From: Oxalobacteraceae bacterium
GTDB lineage: Bacteria > Pseudomonadota > Gammaproteobacteria > Burkholderiales > Burkholderiaceae_D
Assembly (NCBI GenBank): GCA_003132085.1
Contig: PKWO01000027.1
Location: 1-6,666 of the forward strand
Reading direction: 5' to 3'
DNA: 6,666 bases
This document shows, piece by piece, positions 5,381 through 6,666 of this stretch. A program made the position numbers and the translations under genes. Under the pieces are notes generated by a model. The model did not search any database, was not told the origin of the DNA, and was given only the letters and a program-made list of their open reading frames with translations. Position 1 is the stretch's first letter. The number at the start of each line of letters is the position of its first letter.

Positions 5381-6666
5381 TTAGAACGAATGTTTCATGC
5401 CAGCGCCGACAAATCCATTACTGTCGCTGCCGATGTATCCATTCGCAAACCCGCCATCAACCTTGTTGTACATGTAACCGGCATACAGGTGAGTCCGTTT
5501 CGACAATTTGTAGTCACCTAGCAACGAGTAAAACTGGTTCTTGCCGCTGCAAGTTGCTACGTTTGTGCCGGTTGTGCAAGGAGCAGCAGCCGACGCGTAG
5601 TTGTTCTGCTTGACGTCGTAATACGCAACCGTGGTGCTAAAGGCAGGTGTCACATCGTAGGTCAACCCTACAAAATACACATCAAAAGTCTTCTCTATAT
5701 TGTAAGCGGTTACGTTGACCGCAGCACCAACCGGGTAACCCAACGCACTGGTAATTCCCGCATCAAGGCCTGGGTTCGACGGATTGTTGAAGTTCATCCG
5801 TTCGTAACCGCCGCGCAACTTGAACGGATCCATCTTGTAGCTGGCAGCCAGCATATAGGATGTCGTGTCGGCAACCGTGATATTCACCGCGCCTGCAGTA
5901 GCGGAATTTGCTGCAGAAATTCCGTCCTTAACAGCCGAATAGGTTCCCGAAACGCCGAATGGGCCATTTTCATAGCCGAGATTAAACTGAAACTCGGATT
6001 GCGCATTGGTCGAACCCGCTTGACCGCCTAACTTGTACAAAGCGCCGACATTGATGCCGTTGGATTGGAATTTGTACTTGATGCTATTGTCGATGCGGAA
6101 GTCTTCAGTGAAGCCGCCGCCGCCGTAGGAACCGGAATAGCCAAGTGGAGAAAAGGTTTGCGACCCTTCCATCGGATCATAAGCGAGCAATGTTTCATAG
6201 CCAAAACTGTAGTTGCGACCCAAAGTCAGCGTACCCCAGGACGAAGCCAAGCCGACGTTAGCCTGGCGGTTAAACAATTGCCCAGCCAGTGAACTGTCGC
6301 CGGAGACAGTAGACTGCGCCGTGGATTTATTGTTTGCCAGCGATGCCACGCCGTTCGCAATCACGCCGTTGGGCGAGTTGAAGCCGGTTTCCAGCGTGAA
6401 AACAGCTCTCAGGCCACCGCCAAGATCTTCCGATCCTTTGAAGCCGATGCGGGATGGCGACAGGCCGCCGTTGAACATGCCTGTATCCCCTCCGCCGGTG
6501 TTGCTGCCGGCTTTGGTTGCCACTGGACTCATATTAACCGGGAAATTAGAGTCTTCGCTCAGCGAATGCTGTGAGTGACCGACGCCAATATCGATGATGC
6601 CGAATATCTCAACCGAAGACGGGCTAGCCGTTTGTGCAAACGCGCCATTCGCCGCGAGCAACATGC
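5381..6666 (-). CDS. Porin 4, large general porin (5' end cut by right edge)
   Basis: Outer-membrane porin, at least 427 residues from the Met at 6664, longer than porins 2 and 3. That Met is probably inside the signal peptide: only MLLAANGAFA precedes the QTASPSS cleavage site, with no charged N-terminus, so the true start lies beyond 6666. Numbering from that Met: RIGFKGSEDLGGG (72-84), AVFTLETGF (87-95), LFNRQANVGL (130-139), TLGRNYS (147-153), YDP (162-164) followed by a Gly/Ser/Tyr-rich loop (165-184), FRIDNSIKY (189-197), YKLGGQAGS (210-218), YKLSKRTHLY, and C-terminal GMKHSF. Extra length comes from long loops after strand 1 (31-69) and at about 97-128. Two cysteines, 363 and 372, sit in a loop near the C-terminus, which is unusual for a porin. 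Terminator at 5286-5319. Substrate unknown. Confidence 0.94.
   Translation of the reverse strand, partial: MLLAANGAFAQTASPSSVEIFGIIDIGVGHSQHSLSEDSNFPVNMSPVATKAGSNTGGGDTGMFNGGLSPSRIGFKGSEDLGGGLRAVFTLETGFNSPNGVIANGVASLANNKSTAQSTVSGDSSLAGQLFNRQANVGLASSWGTLTLGRNYSFGYETLLAYDPMEGSQTFSPLGYSGSYGGGGFTEDFRIDNSIKYKFQSNGINVGALYKLGGQAGSTNAQSEFQFNLGYENGPFGVSGTYSAVKDGISAANSATAGAVNITVADTTSYMLAASYKMDPFKLRGGYERMNFNNPSNPGLDAGITSALGYPVGAAVNVTAYNIEKTFDVYFVGLTYDVTPAFSTTVAYYDVKQNNYASAAAPCTTGTNVATCSGKNQFYSLLGDYKLSKRTHLYAGYMYNKVDGGFANGYIGSDSNGFVGAGMKHSF

Noticed and set aside
5106..5384. 92-codon plus-strand frame in the porin 4 to porin 3 spacer
   Set aside because: It runs through the porin 4 terminator hairpin and over its stop, with no ribosome site and no family resemblance.
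6664..6666. Met at 6664 as the true start of porin 4
   Set aside because: Only about ten residues without positive charge precede the cleavage site; a full signal peptide needs more sequence beyond the window.

Overview
The window looks like part of a betaproteobacterial chromosome, most likely order Burkholderiales. An Oxalobacteraceae-like genome of moderate GC is my best guess; the genus cannot be read from the sequence. The evidence is several general porins of the Burkholderiales trimeric type (mature start AQ(T/S)(N/S)VT-YG, motif GFKGxEDLGGG, strand motif LSKRT, C-terminal Phe), together with two small exported families common in that order: a CzcE-like periplasmic metal-binding protein and a DUF4148 protein.

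Layout, left to right: (1) 1-682, minus, 5' part of porin 1, running off the left edge. (2) 683-1097, non-coding, with porin 1's upstream region and a terminator for the next gene. (3) 1098-1427, minus, CzcE-like exported protein with a strong ribosome binding site and a plausible sigma-70 promoter. (4) 1428-1903, mostly unexplained spacer ending in a symmetrical terminator. (5) 1904-3022, minus, porin 2, complete. (6) 3023-3403, divergent intergenic region. (7) 3404-3787, plus, DUF4148 protein with an internally duplicated motif; this is the only plus-strand gene. (8) 3821-3854, 14-bp perfect hairpin acting as a shared terminator for the two convergent genes. (9) 3905-5044, minus, porin 3, complete, starting with TTG. 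(10) 5045-5380, intergenic region with a terminator carrying a UUCG loop. (11) 5381-6666, minus, porin 4, complete at its C-terminus but cut by the right edge inside the signal peptide.

Four paralogous but clearly divergent porins lie on the same strand within 6.7 kb. Every complete transcription unit has its own terminator and a long upstream region, so they look like independently controlled single genes rather than an operon. Differences in the constriction loop, including loss of two conserved arginine motifs in porin 3 and a cysteine pair in an outer loop of porin 4, suggest an array of outer-membrane channels with different selectivity. The CzcE-like and DUF4148 proteins are exported to the periplasm. 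Any functional link to the porins is an inference from position only.

I see no RNA genes, CRISPR arrays, insertion sequences or phage genes. I do not see a clearly novel multi-gene system; the porin array and its divergence are the most interesting content.
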